DNA from: Nonomuraea endophytica
GTDB taxonomy: Bacteria > Actinomycetota > Actinomycetes > Streptosporangiales > Streptosporangiaceae
DNA: 64,000 nucleotides
Direction: 5' to 3'
Assembly (NCBI RefSeq): GCF_014203235.1
Contig: NZ_JACHIN010000002.1
Coordinates: forward strand, 489,245 to 553,244
Below, piece after piece: positions 52,621 to 61,580 of this stretch (the first letter of the stretch is position 1; each line of letters starts with the position of its first letter). Made by a program: the position numbers and the translations under genes. Under the pieces are notes generated by a model. It was given only the letters and a program-made list of their open reading frames with translations. It was not told where the DNA came from and ran no database searches.

Positions 52621-53169
52621 TTACCGGTCCAGGTACGCTTCCAGTCCGCCGATCAGCAGGGTGATGGCGTCGTCGAAGGCGTCGGGCCGGACGCCGCCGG
52701 TCGACTCGGAGAAGATGAAGCCGCTGACGAACGAGCTGAGGATTTCGGCCGTCCCTGACAGTTCGTCCTCCGGGACTCCGGCCATCCGCAGGAGGCGGTC
52801 GAGCATCAGCCACAGACCGCCCTGCTGCCTGCTCATCACCTCGGGGTTGTTGAACACGTACCGCCACAGTGACGGCTGGCGGCGGGCCAGTTCGCGGTAG
52901 GCGTGGCCGAGCGCCCGCATCTGGTCCTGCCAGGGCGAGCCGTCGTCGGGTGGTGTCGCCAGCTGGCCGCCGACCCTGAGGCAGAGCTCGTGGAGCAGGG
53001 CCGTCTTGTTCTCGACGTGGTGGTAGAGCGACATGGGGTTGACGTCCAGCTCGGCGGCGAGCTTGCGCATGGACAGTCCCTCGACGCCGCCCGCGTCGAT
53101 CAGCCGCCACGCCGCGGCGTAGATCTCTTCCCGAGTCAGAGGGGCACCCCTCCGCGCGCTCACTGCCAT
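52621..53169 (-). CDS. TetR/AcrR regulator divergent from the P450 gene
   Basis: A 182-aa TetR-family protein beginning MAVSARRGAPLTREEI, with HTH GLSMRKLAAELDVNPMSLYHHV and a TetR_C-like ligand domain. An earlier ATG at 53193 would lie in the second operator, so ATG 53169 is preferred. Two 15-bp palindromes lie over and upstream of its start and before the P450 start, so it probably represses both. The layout parallels Bacillus megaterium BM3R1 and CYP102A1, where fatty acids relieve repression; a similar inducer here is inference. Confidence 0.88.
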   Translation of the reverse strand: MAVSARRGAPLTREEIYAAAWRLIDAGGVEGLSMRKLAAELDVNPMSLYHHVENKTALLHELCLRVGGQLATPPDDGSPWQDQMRALGHAYRELARRQPSLWRYVFNNPEVMSRQQGGLWLMLDRLLRMAGVPEDELSGTAEILSSFVSGFIFSESTGGVRPDAFDDAITLLIGGLEAYLDR

Positions 53170-53180
53170 ACGCCGTATGG
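53166..53180. promoter_or_regulatory. TetR operator, proximal copy
   Basis: CCATACGCCGTATGG is a 15-bp palindrome (CCATAC/GTATGG arms) that covers the TetR start codon at 53167-53169. It is paired with the copy at 53190; the centres are 24 bp apart. Confidence 0.8.
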
Positions 53181-53189
53181 TAGCGTCTG

Positions 53190-53204
53190 CCATACGGTGT
53201 ATGG
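53190..53204. promoter_or_regulatory. TetR operator, distal copy
   Basis: CCATACGGTGTATGG has the same CCATAC/GTATGG arms as 53166-53180, one of them with a central change. It ends 19 bp before the P450 ATG (53224), so binding would block P450 transcription. Confidence 0.8.
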
Positions 53205-53223
53205 CTGACCCATTGGAGTGTCC

Positions 53224-56200
53224 ATGATCCCCTCACCGCCTGGACTGCCCCTGCTCGGCAACATGCTTCAGGTGCCGGCGCACTCGCCGGCCGCCTACTT
53301 CGACGAACTGGCGGCCCGCTACGAGGAAGGCCTGTTCCGGCTGAACCTGCTCGGGAACGACGTCCTGTTCGTCTACGACCCGGACCTGGTCGGGGAACTC
53401 TGCGACGAGAGCCGTTTCCACAAGGGCATCCAGCCGCCGCTGTCCTTCCTGCGCGACCTGGCGGGCGACGCCCTGTTCACCGCCCGGCACGACGAGCCCG
53501 TCTGGGGCCACGCTCACCGCATCCTGATGCCCGCCTTCAGCCAGCGCTCCATGCGCGCCTACTTCCCGCAGATGCTGGAGGTGGCCGACCAGCTGATCGA
53601 CTCCTGGGCCACCCGCCAGGGGCAGGACCTGCCCGTTTCGGATGACATGACCAGGCTGACGCTGGACACGATCTCGCTGACCGGCTTCGGCTACCGATTC
53701 CGCTCCTTCGACCAGCCCGAGCTGCACCCGTTCCTGCGCGCGATGGGCTCGGCGCTGACCGAGGCGATGCTGCGCCTGCGCCAGCCGCCCGTGGTGACCA
53801 AGATGCTGCGCAAGCGCCAGGAGGCCTACGAAAGCGACATCCAGACCATGCGGGTCCTGGTCGAGGAGGTCATCGAGCAGCGCACCGCGCGGCCGTCAGG
53901 CGCCTCCGATCTGCTCGGTCTCATGATGGAGGCGACCGACCCGCGCACCGGCGAGCGGCTGTCCGAGGCGAACATCCGCGACCAGGTCATCACCTTCCTC
54001 ATCGCCGGGCACGAGACGACCAGCGGCCTGCTCTCCTTCGCCCTGTACAACCTGCTGCGCGACCCGCATACCCTGGCCAGGGCCTACGCCGAGGTCGACG
54101 CCCTGCTGCCCGGCGACACCCCGCCGACCTACGAGACGATCATGAAGCTGGACGTGATCTCCCGGGTCCTGGAGGAGACGCTGCGCGTGTGGTCGCCGAT
54201 CCCGGCCTTCTCGGTGACGGCGTTCGAGGACACGGTGATCGGCGGTTCCTATCCGGTACGCGCCGGCCAGCAGGCGGTCATCGTGCTGCCGTCGCTGCAC
54301 CGCAGCCGGAAGGCCTGGGACCGGCCGGAGGAGTTCGACATCGACCGCTGGCTCCCCGAAAACCGCAAAAATCACCATAAATCCGCGTACAAGCCGTTCG
54401 GCAACGGCGAGCGCGCCTGCATCGGCCGCCAGTTCGCCCTCACCGAGGCCCGGCTCGCCCTCGCGATGGTCCTGCGCCGCTTCGCCGTCTCCGACCCCAC
54501 CGCCTACAAGATCAAGACCAAGCAGACCCTCACCCTCAAGCCCGAGGGCTTCACGGTCCGGGTCCGCGACCGCCGCCCCCACGAGCGCGGCGCCGCCCAG
54601 CAGCCGGTCACCGAACAGCACGAACAGCAGCAGGACCTCGCCGTCACCGGCACCGCGCTCACCGTGGCCTACGGCTCCAACCTCGGCACCTGCTCCGACC
54701 TCGCCGAACGCCTGGCCGAGCGGGCCGGCCGGGCCGGCTTCGCCACCACGCTGACCACGCTCGACGACCTGCGCCCGCCCGCCGAGGGCCTGCTGCTCGT
54801 CGTCACCTCCTCCTACAACGGCCGCGCCCCCGACAACGCCCAGCGCTTCGACGCGCTGGAAGAGCTTCCCGACCTTTCCGGTGTACGGCTGGCCGTGCTC
54901 GGCTGCGGCAACACCCAGTGGCCCACCTACCAGGACTTCCCCCGCCGGGCCTTCGACAAGCTGGTGGCGGCGGGAGCCGTACCCCTGATCGAGAGGGGTG
55001 AGGCGGACGCGGACGGCGACTTCGACGGGGACGTCTCGGCGTGGACGGCGCGGTTGTGGGCGGCTCTCGCGGAGGAGTACGCGGCGTCGGCGGAGGCGGC
55101 GGGGCCGCGCTACGAGATGGAGGTCCTGACCGAGGCCGAGGTACGGCCGGCGGTCGTGTCCGAGCGGGCGGTGCCGCTGCGGGTGGTCTCCAACGAGGAG
55201 CTGACCGGCGACCCGTCAGGGCTGTGGGACTTCTCGAAGGAGGCGCCGCGGGCGGGCGTGCGCTCGATCGTGGCCGAACTGCCGGAAGGCGTCACCTACG
55301 CCGCCGGCGACCACCTGGCGGTCTTCGCCAAGAACGACCCCGAGCTGGTGGAATGGGCGCTGCGCGTCCTCCGCGTCCCCCGCGACCAGGTGGTACGGCT
55401 GCGCGCCCAGGGCGTCACCCACCTCCCCCTGGACACCCCGGTCACGGCCGGGCTGCTGCTGACCGACTTCGTGGAACTGCAGCAGGTGGCCACCCGCGCG
55501 GACCTGACCACGCTGGCCGCGCACACGGCGTGCCCCTGGACCACCCGGCAGCTCGGGGAGCTGACCGAGGGCTACGCCGACGAGATCCTGGCCAAGCGCG
55601 TCTCGGTGCTGGCGCTGCTGGACCGCTTCCCCGCGATCGAGCTGCCGCTGCCCGTGTTCCTGGAGCTGGCGGGGCCGATCAAGCCGCGCTACTACTCCGC
55701 CTCGTCCTCGCCGCTGGCCGACCCCGGGCGCATCCGGATCACGGTCGGGCTGGTGGAGGGCGCGGCCTGGTCGGGGACGGGCGAGTATCGGGGGATGGCC
55801 TCGGCGTACCTGGCGGGGCTGGCGGCCGGCGAGGTGTTCTACGGCTACGTCCGGGTGCCGGCCCCGCCGTTCCGGCTGCCCGCCGACCCGGCCACGCCGG
55901 TGATCATGGTCGGGCCCGGGACCGGGTTCGCCCCGTTGCGCGGCTTCCTGGAGGACCGCGCGCTGCGGGGCGCCACCGGGGCCGCCCTGGTGTTCACCGG
56001 CTGCCGCCACCCCGAGCACGACTGGCTCTACCGCGCGGACGTGACGGCCTGGGCGCCCGACGCGCACGTCGCGTTCTCCGCCCGCGACGGCCGCCTCGTC
56101 CAGGACGCGCTGGCCGAGCAGGCCGACCGGGTGTGGGAGCTGCTGGAGCGGGGCGCCCATGTCTACGTCTGCGGCGACGGGCTGCGCATGGCCCCCGCCG

Positions 56201-56310
56201 TACGGCAGGCCTTCCTCGCCATCCACCACGCCAAGACCGGGCGGCCGGGCGAGGAGTGGCTGGCGGCGCTCGACGCCGACGGCCGCTACCAGCAGGACGT
56301 CTTCGCCTGA
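53224..56310 (+). CDS. self-sufficient cytochrome P450 - NADPH reductase fusion (CYP102 type)
   Basis: A 1028-aa one-chain monooxygenase. The P450 domain (1 to about 455) has AGHETTSG in helix I, an ETLRVWSP ExxR helix and the heme loop FGNGERACIGRQ with Cys399. After a Gln/His-rich linker comes an FMN flavodoxin domain (about 477-620; VAYGSNLGTCSDLAERLAER), then an FAD/NADPH domain with RYYSASSSPL and GPGTGFAPLRGFLEDR, ending QQDVFA. Domain order and length follow P450 BM3. Such enzymes hydroxylate fatty acids at subterminal positions with NADPH and O2. ATG 53224 has GGAG at proper spacing; a GTG 6 nt earlier overlaps that site. Confidence 0.95.
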   Translation: MIPSPPGLPLLGNMLQVPAHSPAAYFDELAARYEEGLFRLNLLGNDVLFVYDPDLVGELCDESRFHKGIQPPLSFLRDLAGDALFTARHDEPVWGHAHRILMPAFSQRSMRAYFPQMLEVADQLIDSWATRQGQDLPVSDDMTRLTLDTISLTGFGYRFRSFDQPELHPFLRAMGSALTEAMLRLRQPPVVTKMLRKRQEAYESDIQTMRVLVEEVIEQRTARPSGASDLLGLMMEATDPRTGERLSEANIRDQVITFLIAGHETTSGLLSFALYNLLRDPHTLARAYAEVDALLPGDTPPTYETIMKLDVISRVLEETLRVWSPIPAFSVTAFEDTVIGGSYPVRAGQQAVIVLPSLHRSRKAWDRPEEFDIDRWLPENRKNHHKSAYKPFGNGERACIGRQFALTEARLALAMVLRRFAVSDPTAYKIKTKQTLTLKPEGFTVRVRDRRPHERGAAQQPVTEQHEQQQDLAVTGTALTVAYGSNLGTCSDLAERLAERAGRAGFATTLTTLDDLRPPAEGLLLVVTSSYNGRAPDNAQRFDALEELPDLSGVRLAVLGCGNTQWPTYQDFPRRAFDKLVAAGAVPLIERGEADADGDFDGDVSAWTARLWAALAEEYAASAEAAGPRYEMEVLTEAEVRPAVVSERAVPLRVVSNEELTGDPSGLWDFSKEAPRAGVRSIVAELPEGVTYAAGDHLAVFAKNDPELVEWALRVLRVPRDQVVRLRAQGVTHLPLDTPVTAGLLLTDFVELQQVATRADLTTLAAHTACPWTTRQLGELTEGYADEILAKRVSVLALLDRFPAIELPLPVFLELAGPIKPRYYSASSSPLADPGRIRITVGLVEGAAWSGTGEYRGMASAYLAGLAAGEVFYGYVRVPAPPFRLPADPATPVIMVGPGTGFAPLRGFLEDRALRGATGAALVFTGCRHPEHDWLYRADVTAWAPDAHVAFSARDGRLVQDALAEQADRVWELLERGAHVYVCGDGLRMAPAVRQAFLAIHHAKTGRPGEEWLAALDADGRYQQDVFA

Positions 56311-56365
56311 GGCGCCGCCAGGTCGCTCAGCAGGACGTCTTCGCCTAGAGCGGGGCCAGGTCGCT
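56290..56365. repeat. 38-bp tandem duplication across convergent stop codons
   Basis: Two imperfect 38-bp units (56290-56327 and 56328-56365) each start CAGCAGGACGTCTTCGCCT and end CCAGGTCGCT. The first supplies the P450 C-terminus and stop; the second supplies the stop of the opposing JetD gene. This points to a recent local duplication that moved one of the ends. Confidence 0.8.
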
Positions 56366-57589
56366 CAGCAGGTCGGACAGGACCAGCTCCTCCTCCACGC
56401 GGACCGCCCGCCGCCGCATCGCCTCCGACAGCGGCGGGTCCCAGGGCGTGGGCACGGCGCGTCCTGCCAGCGGGGCCGCACTGGCCGCCCGCTGGTAGGA
56501 CGCGGCGTCGTACCGCCACGGCGTGAACCCCACGCGCTCGTGGACGGCCGCGGCGATCGCGACGCCGCCCCAGTCGAAGTCGCCGTGGTAGGCGAACGAC
56601 GATCCCCCGGCGGCCAGCAGGTCGAGCAGGCGCCAGACGGCCGCGGACGGCCGGCCGTTCACGCAGACCAGGGGCGGGCAGGCGGCGCCGAGGTCGTCCG
56701 CGGCGGCGGCCACCACGACGGGGTTCTCGCACAGGCGCACCAGGCCCGCGTTGATCGGTTCCGCGCGGCGGAGCTGGCGCAGCGTGCGCACGTGCGGCTC
56801 GCCCGGCGTGGGGTCGCCGGGCAGGCCGAGGCTCAGGACCAGCGACGACAGCTCGTCCAGGTGCACGCCGACTGCCGCCCAGGCCGCCCGCCTGGCGTCG
56901 GCGCCGCCTTCCGCCGCGTACGGGAGTCCGGCCAGGGCGCGGGCCGCCGACAGGGCCAGGGTCGCCACCGGGCGGCCGTCGTCCAGGGCGTGCGCGTCAC
57001 CGCAGGTCTCGGCGGCCAGCCGGCCGATCGGCACCCCCGTGGACGGCAGCCGCGCCAGCACCGCGACGAGCCGGTCCAGCAGGGACCCGGCGTCGGCGGG
57101 CTCGGGCGCCAGCCTGCGTACCAGACCGGAGGAGTCCAGCCAGCCCCGCCACCCCGCGAGGGCCTGCCGGTCCGCGACGCGCCCGCCGAGATCCTGCCGG
57201 TCCGCGACGCGCCCGTCGAGGGCCTTCCGGTCGGCGAGGTGCGTGTCCAAAGCCGCGAACGCGGTGCGCCAGGCGGTGTCGCGGTCGGCGGCCAGGGCGG
57301 TCAGGTCGCGGATCGGGCCGCGCAGGACCGCGACCGCCTGGGCGAGGCCGTCGCAGGCGCCGCTGGCCCGCAGCACCCGGTCGACCTCCTCCAGCGAGAC
57401 CGACAGCGACGCGCCGCTCCCGGCCCGGCGGCCGAGCAGCGTCTCAACCGCCCGCCGCTGGCCGTGCGTCGCGCCCGCCAGCGACACCGAGCCGGTCAGC
57501 GGCTTGCCGCGTTCCAGCCGGGTGCGCGCCCTGTCCACCAGCCACGCCAACTCCTCCCCGCCCAGCAGCCGCGTGAGCCGGTCACTCAT
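56345..57589 (-). CDS. jetD: Wadjet type II JetD (DUF3323/DUF2399, TIGR02679) nuclease subunit
   Basis: A 414-aa protein with N-terminal LAWLVDRARTRLERGKPLTG (DUF3323 part) and a C-terminal DUF2399 with FAYHGDFDWGGVAIA, a Toprim-like acidic motif (Asp pair) expected to bind metal and cut DNA. In Wadjet, JetD nicks or cleaves plasmid DNA once the SMC complex has extruded it. The ATG overlaps the JetC stop by 8 nt. The last codons lie in the 38-bp duplication, so the extreme C-terminus (SDLLSDLAPL) may be altered. It is convergent with the P450 gene. Confidence 0.88.
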   Translation of the reverse strand: MSDRLTRLLGGEELAWLVDRARTRLERGKPLTGSVSLAGATHGQRRAVETLLGRRAGSGASLSVSLEEVDRVLRASGACDGLAQAVAVLRGPIRDLTALAADRDTAWRTAFAALDTHLADRKALDGRVADRQDLGGRVADRQALAGWRGWLDSSGLVRRLAPEPADAGSLLDRLVAVLARLPSTGVPIGRLAAETCGDAHALDDGRPVATLALSAARALAGLPYAAEGGADARRAAWAAVGVHLDELSSLVLSLGLPGDPTPGEPHVRTLRQLRRAEPINAGLVRLCENPVVVAAAADDLGAACPPLVCVNGRPSAAVWRLLDLLAAGGSSFAYHGDFDWGGVAIAAAVHERVGFTPWRYDAASYQRAASAAPLAGRAVPTPWDPPLSEAMRRRAVRVEEELVLSDLLSDLAPL

Positions 57590-60500
57590 CGGCCAGAGCC
57601 CCCGGCGCGGGGCGTTCGACCCGGCGGCGCTCCCTGCCGTCCCAGCGCCACGGCGTGACCAGGACGGCGTCGATGCCGTCGCGCCGCGACAGCTGGGCGA
57701 TGGCCAGGCCGGGCACCTGCGGGTAGCAGCCCCACTCGCGCTCGCTGGTCATCACCACGTCCATGTCGAAGGTGGCCAGCAGGCCGAGGCACTTGGCCCG
57801 CGAGTCGTCGTCCACCCCGGCGAACGCCTCGTCGAGCGCGACCAGGCGCGGCGCGTACGGGTTGCCCGCCGACTTGTAGTGCGCGGAGGCGGCGGCGAAC
57901 AGAGGCACCGAGGCGGCCAGCACCCGCTCCCCGCCGGAGGCGGGACCGGTGGCGGGGCGCCACTGGCCCTCCTGGAGGCGCTGGATGGCGAACTCGTGCC
58001 AAGCTCGGTAGTCCAGGGCCCTGGTCAGCGCCTCGATCCAGCCCGCCGCCGGGTTGTCGGCGTGCTCCCTGGCGATGCGCTCCTGCAGGAAGGCGCCGAC
58101 CGCCGTCCGGTCGTCCTGCGACCACGCGTCGACGGTCTGGCGCAGCTTGCCGCGGACCCGGTCCAGGCCCGCCGGGGCGTTCTTCGCGGTCTTCCACACC
58201 AGGCGCAGCCGCATGCCGGTGGAGGTGGGGCGCGACTGGAGCTCCTCGTTCATGCTGCCGACCTCGGTCTCGGCCGCCGCGATGAGCTCGTGCAGCGTTC
58301 CGGCGACCTCGTTGAGCAGGTGGTTCTCCAGCAGCTCGCGTTCCTTGGCCGACAGCAGCCGGGCGCGGCCGGCCGTCTCCTCGGCCAGCGCGCCGACCAG
58401 GTCGGGGATGTCGCGGGCCCGGCCCTGGAACGTCACGTCGACGATCATGACGCCTTCCGTGACGGTCAGGCCCGCCGAGTGGCCCTGCCTGGCCATCGCG
58501 TCGGACAACAGCTTGTGCTCGTCGGCGACCTTGCGCTGGACGCGTTCCCACGGGCCGTCGCCGTCGTCGGCCGCCTCCAGGTCGGCGTTGACCGCCCGCG
58601 CGAGGACGACCGTGGGCGTGGCCGACCAGGCGGTGGCCGGGTCCGGCACGTCGCGGCCGGGCAGCGCGATCTTGAGCAGGCCGGTCGCGGCGAACGCGCG
58701 GAAGTCGCGCACCGCCTCGTCCCTGGCGCGGGTGGCCTCGACGATCTCGCCGGCCAGCCGTTCGCGCACACCCTCCGCCTTGCCGCGTTCGGTCGCCAGC
58801 CGCTGCTGCCTGGCGCGGGCGTCGCTCTCGGCCCGGTCCCGCCCGCGCAGCTCCTGCCGCACCTCCTCCAGGCGGCGGAACAGCTCCTCCACCGCCGCGC
58901 CCGCCGTCTCGGCGAGCGAGCGGTACACCTCGGCCGCCGCCCGCGCCCGCTCCCCCGCCTCAGCGGCCAACTGCGCCGCCTCGGCCAGCCGCTCGGCCGC
59001 GAGCGCGACCTCCTGCGCGGCCTCACGTTCGGTCTCGCGCGCCATGCTCAGCGCGTGTACGGCCGGCCACAACCTGGCCAGCTCCAATCGGTACTCGGCC
59101 AGCGCCGTCCTGATCTCCCCCAGCGGCCCGCGCTCGGCCGGCAAGCCCACGTCACCGGCGAACTCGGCCGCCCGCACCTGGGCCGCGTCGAGCTCGGCCT
59201 GCCGGGTGTTCATCACGCCGACGGCGCGCTGGTGGCGCTCGTGGATCGTCCTGCGGCGCTCGTGGGCTCCGGCGAGCTTCACGTGGGCCTCGCGGACCGG
59301 GGCGTCGGTGGGGAGTGCGCGGTGCTCGGTGGCCAGGACGGCCTGCCGTACCGCGAGGTCCTGCTTGTCGCGGTCGAGGTCGTCGGCGCGCAGCGTGGCG
59401 TCGGCGAGTTCCTGGGCGAGCGCGGCCACGCGGGTACGGCGGGCGGCCTCGCGCGCGCCCTCGCCGATGTGGTCGGCGCCCGCCTTCTGCCAGGCGCCAG
59501 CCAGCAGGCCGTTGACCCAGCGGCCGTCGGTGGCGATCCAGGTCGGCGAGCCGGGCCCGAGCCCGATCCCGGCCAGCACGGAGAGCACGATCGCGTCGTC
59601 GAGTGCGGCGGCCTGCGGGTCGGCGCGGTCGATCGCGGGGCGCAGCACGTTCGCGCAGGACGGCCCGGTCACCCTGCCGCGCAGGATCACCGTGTCGCCG
59701 AGTATCAGCTCGGCCTGCGGGGTCAGCCACGCGTCCAGCAGGCCCGCCGCCTCCAGGGCGGCCTCAAGGCCGGCGCGGTGGTCGGCGGGCACCCCGTCGG
59801 CGAAGTCCACGACCTTCCACAACGGCGCGCCCGGCCGGGTGTCGCCGCGCGGGGCGCGCGTGTGCGGGGCGGGCGGCGCGTCGTGGCCGCCCGCCTCCAG
59901 CCGGGCGATCTCCACGGCCAGCTCGTCGGCGGCCTGCCGGGCGGCGGCGAGCTCGGCGTCCAGCTCGGTCTCGCGCCGGGCGAGCGCCGCCGTGGCCTGT
60001 CTCAGCGCGTCGTCGACGGCGGCGGCCGCCGGATTGGGTCCGGCCGCGTTCTCCGCCCAGTCCTGGAGTACGGCCAGCACGCCGTCCCGATCGGCCACCC
60101 GCAGTTCGCTCAGCCCGGTGAGGTAGCCGGTGAAGGAGTCCAGCAGCTCGGCGGCCCGCTCATCGGCGACCTGCCCGGCCAGCGCGATCGCCTCGGCGGC
60201 CTCGGTGAGCTCACCGGTCAGCCGGTCGACCTCGGCCCTGGCCGTCGTGACCCCGGCTGCGGCGTCGGCCACCACCTCCAGCAGGCGTTCAAGCTGGGCG
60301 ATCGCGTGCTCCTGGCTGACGACGGCGTGCTCGGACTCGCGCCGGGACTCCGAAAGCTCGATCCCGGCCCGGCCCGCCGCGTCCCCGGCCGCGCGGTGGA
60401 TCGTGTCGTGCTCCTCCTGCGCCAGCGCGGCCTTCTCACGCGCGGTCCCGGCCCGGCGGGCCAGCCGCCCGGTCTCGCCGTCGGCGCGGCTCAGCTCCTG

Positions 60501-61580
60501 GCCGGTGCGCTGGGCGTGCTCGGCCAGGCGGCCCGCCTCCTCGCGGGTCTGGTCCAGCCGCTCCGCGTCGCGCATCTCCGGGCTCTGCTGCAGCGCCGTA
60601 CGGCGGGCGTCGAGCAGGTTCTTCTCCGTGGCCAGCTCGCTGAGCAGGTCGTCGACCGACTCCAGCTCGGCCTCCGCCGCCGACTGGCGCAGCTCCGCCT
60701 CGGCCAGGTCGCGGCCGAGCTGCTCGTAGCGGCTCTGCGTGAGCCTGGGCCCGGCCGCCTTCCGCTTGGTGGCCGTGGCCGCGTAGGTGCGGTAGTGGTC
60801 CAGGAAGTCGGCCGCGGCCTTGCGCGCCTCGTCCAGGCCGCGCAGCGCGTCGCGTTCCTCGTCCAGGCCGCGGAAGGCGTCGGCGACCGTGGCCAGCAGC
60901 GTGGAGCTGAGCGGGGGCAGCGCCTCGGTGAGGGCCCTGGACAGCAGCTTCTCGTCCGGCCGCTTCGACAGCTGCGGCTGGCGGAGCTGGATCAGCAGGT
61001 TGACCAGCGCCTCGTAGCGGTGCTCGCCCAGCCAGAACAGCGCCTCGTCCACAGCCCGCCGGTAGTCGGCCGCCCGGTCGTAGACCATGCCGTGGCCGTC
61101 CACGGCCTCGCGCAGGTTCTCCCTGGTCAACGCCACGCCGGTGGGCGAGATCAGGCTCAGCCCCGCCCCGACGCGCTGCGGGGTGACGAAGAACCAGTGC
61201 CTGACCACGCCCCGGTCCCTGACCGCCTTCAGCCCGCAGCCGATCGTGCGGAACTCCTCGCTGCCGTCGGCGGCGCGGCGGCCGAACTCCAGCCAGGTGT
61301 AGCCGAGCCGCTCCGGATGCGGATGCTTGCCGCCGAGCAGCAGGTTCCACTCCATGCGCTTCTGCCGGTCGCCGTCCGGTTCGACCCGGTGCGAGGTCAG
61401 CTCGCCGTCCAGCAGGAAGGGCAGCGTGAGCGCGAGCACCTTCGACTTGCCGGTGCCGTTGTTGCCGCGCAGCAGCAGGCGGCCGTCGTGGAAGTGGAAC
61501 TCCTCGACGTCGTAGTAGAACATGTCGACCAGGCCCGCGCGCAGCGGCTTCCAGCGCTCCGCGCCGGGGGTGGGCAGCAT
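57582..61580 (-). CDS. jetC: Wadjet type II JetC, SMC-like ATPase (TIGR02680)
   Basis: A 1332-aa SMC-type protein. Walker A GNNGTGKS is at residues 39-46; long coiled-coil arms (about 270-530 and 730-1000) flank a central hinge-like region (around 590-720, LWKVVDFADGVPADHRAG). The C-terminal ATPase half has signature GPASGGERVLAASV and Walker B LVALDEAFAGVDD. It starts at an ATG overlapping the JetB stop by one base (TGATG). JetC dimers form the loop-extruding motor that recognises small circular DNA. Its 1332 aa is normal for the family, and all nucleotide-binding motifs are intact. Confidence 0.93.
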   Translation of the reverse strand: MLPTPGAERWKPLRAGLVDMFYYDVEEFHFHDGRLLLRGNNGTGKSKVLALTLPFLLDGELTSHRVEPDGDRQKRMEWNLLLGGKHPHPERLGYTWLEFGRRAADGSEEFRTIGCGLKAVRDRGVVRHWFFVTPQRVGAGLSLISPTGVALTRENLREAVDGHGMVYDRAADYRRAVDEALFWLGEHRYEALVNLLIQLRQPQLSKRPDEKLLSRALTEALPPLSSTLLATVADAFRGLDEERDALRGLDEARKAAADFLDHYRTYAATATKRKAAGPRLTQSRYEQLGRDLAEAELRQSAAEAELESVDDLLSELATEKNLLDARRTALQQSPEMRDAERLDQTREEAGRLAEHAQRTGQELSRADGETGRLARRAGTAREKAALAQEEHDTIHRAAGDAAGRAGIELSESRRESEHAVVSQEHAIAQLERLLEVVADAAAGVTTARAEVDRLTGELTEAAEAIALAGQVADERAAELLDSFTGYLTGLSELRVADRDGVLAVLQDWAENAAGPNPAAAAVDDALRQATAALARRETELDAELAAARQAADELAVEIARLEAGGHDAPPAPHTRAPRGDTRPGAPLWKVVDFADGVPADHRAGLEAALEAAGLLDAWLTPQAELILGDTVILRGRVTGPSCANVLRPAIDRADPQAAALDDAIVLSVLAGIGLGPGSPTWIATDGRWVNGLLAGAWQKAGADHIGEGAREAARRTRVAALAQELADATLRADDLDRDKQDLAVRQAVLATEHRALPTDAPVREAHVKLAGAHERRRTIHERHQRAVGVMNTRQAELDAAQVRAAEFAGDVGLPAERGPLGEIRTALAEYRLELARLWPAVHALSMARETEREAAQEVALAAERLAEAAQLAAEAGERARAAAEVYRSLAETAGAAVEELFRRLEEVRQELRGRDRAESDARARQQRLATERGKAEGVRERLAGEIVEATRARDEAVRDFRAFAATGLLKIALPGRDVPDPATAWSATPTVVLARAVNADLEAADDGDGPWERVQRKVADEHKLLSDAMARQGHSAGLTVTEGVMIVDVTFQGRARDIPDLVGALAEETAGRARLLSAKERELLENHLLNEVAGTLHELIAAAETEVGSMNEELQSRPTSTGMRLRLVWKTAKNAPAGLDRVRGKLRQTVDAWSQDDRTAVGAFLQERIAREHADNPAAGWIEALTRALDYRAWHEFAIQRLQEGQWRPATGPASGGERVLAASVPLFAAASAHYKSAGNPYAPRLVALDEAFAGVDDDSRAKCLGLLATFDMDVVMTSEREWGCYPQVPGLAIAQLSRRDGIDAVLVTPWRWDGRERRRVERPAPGALADE

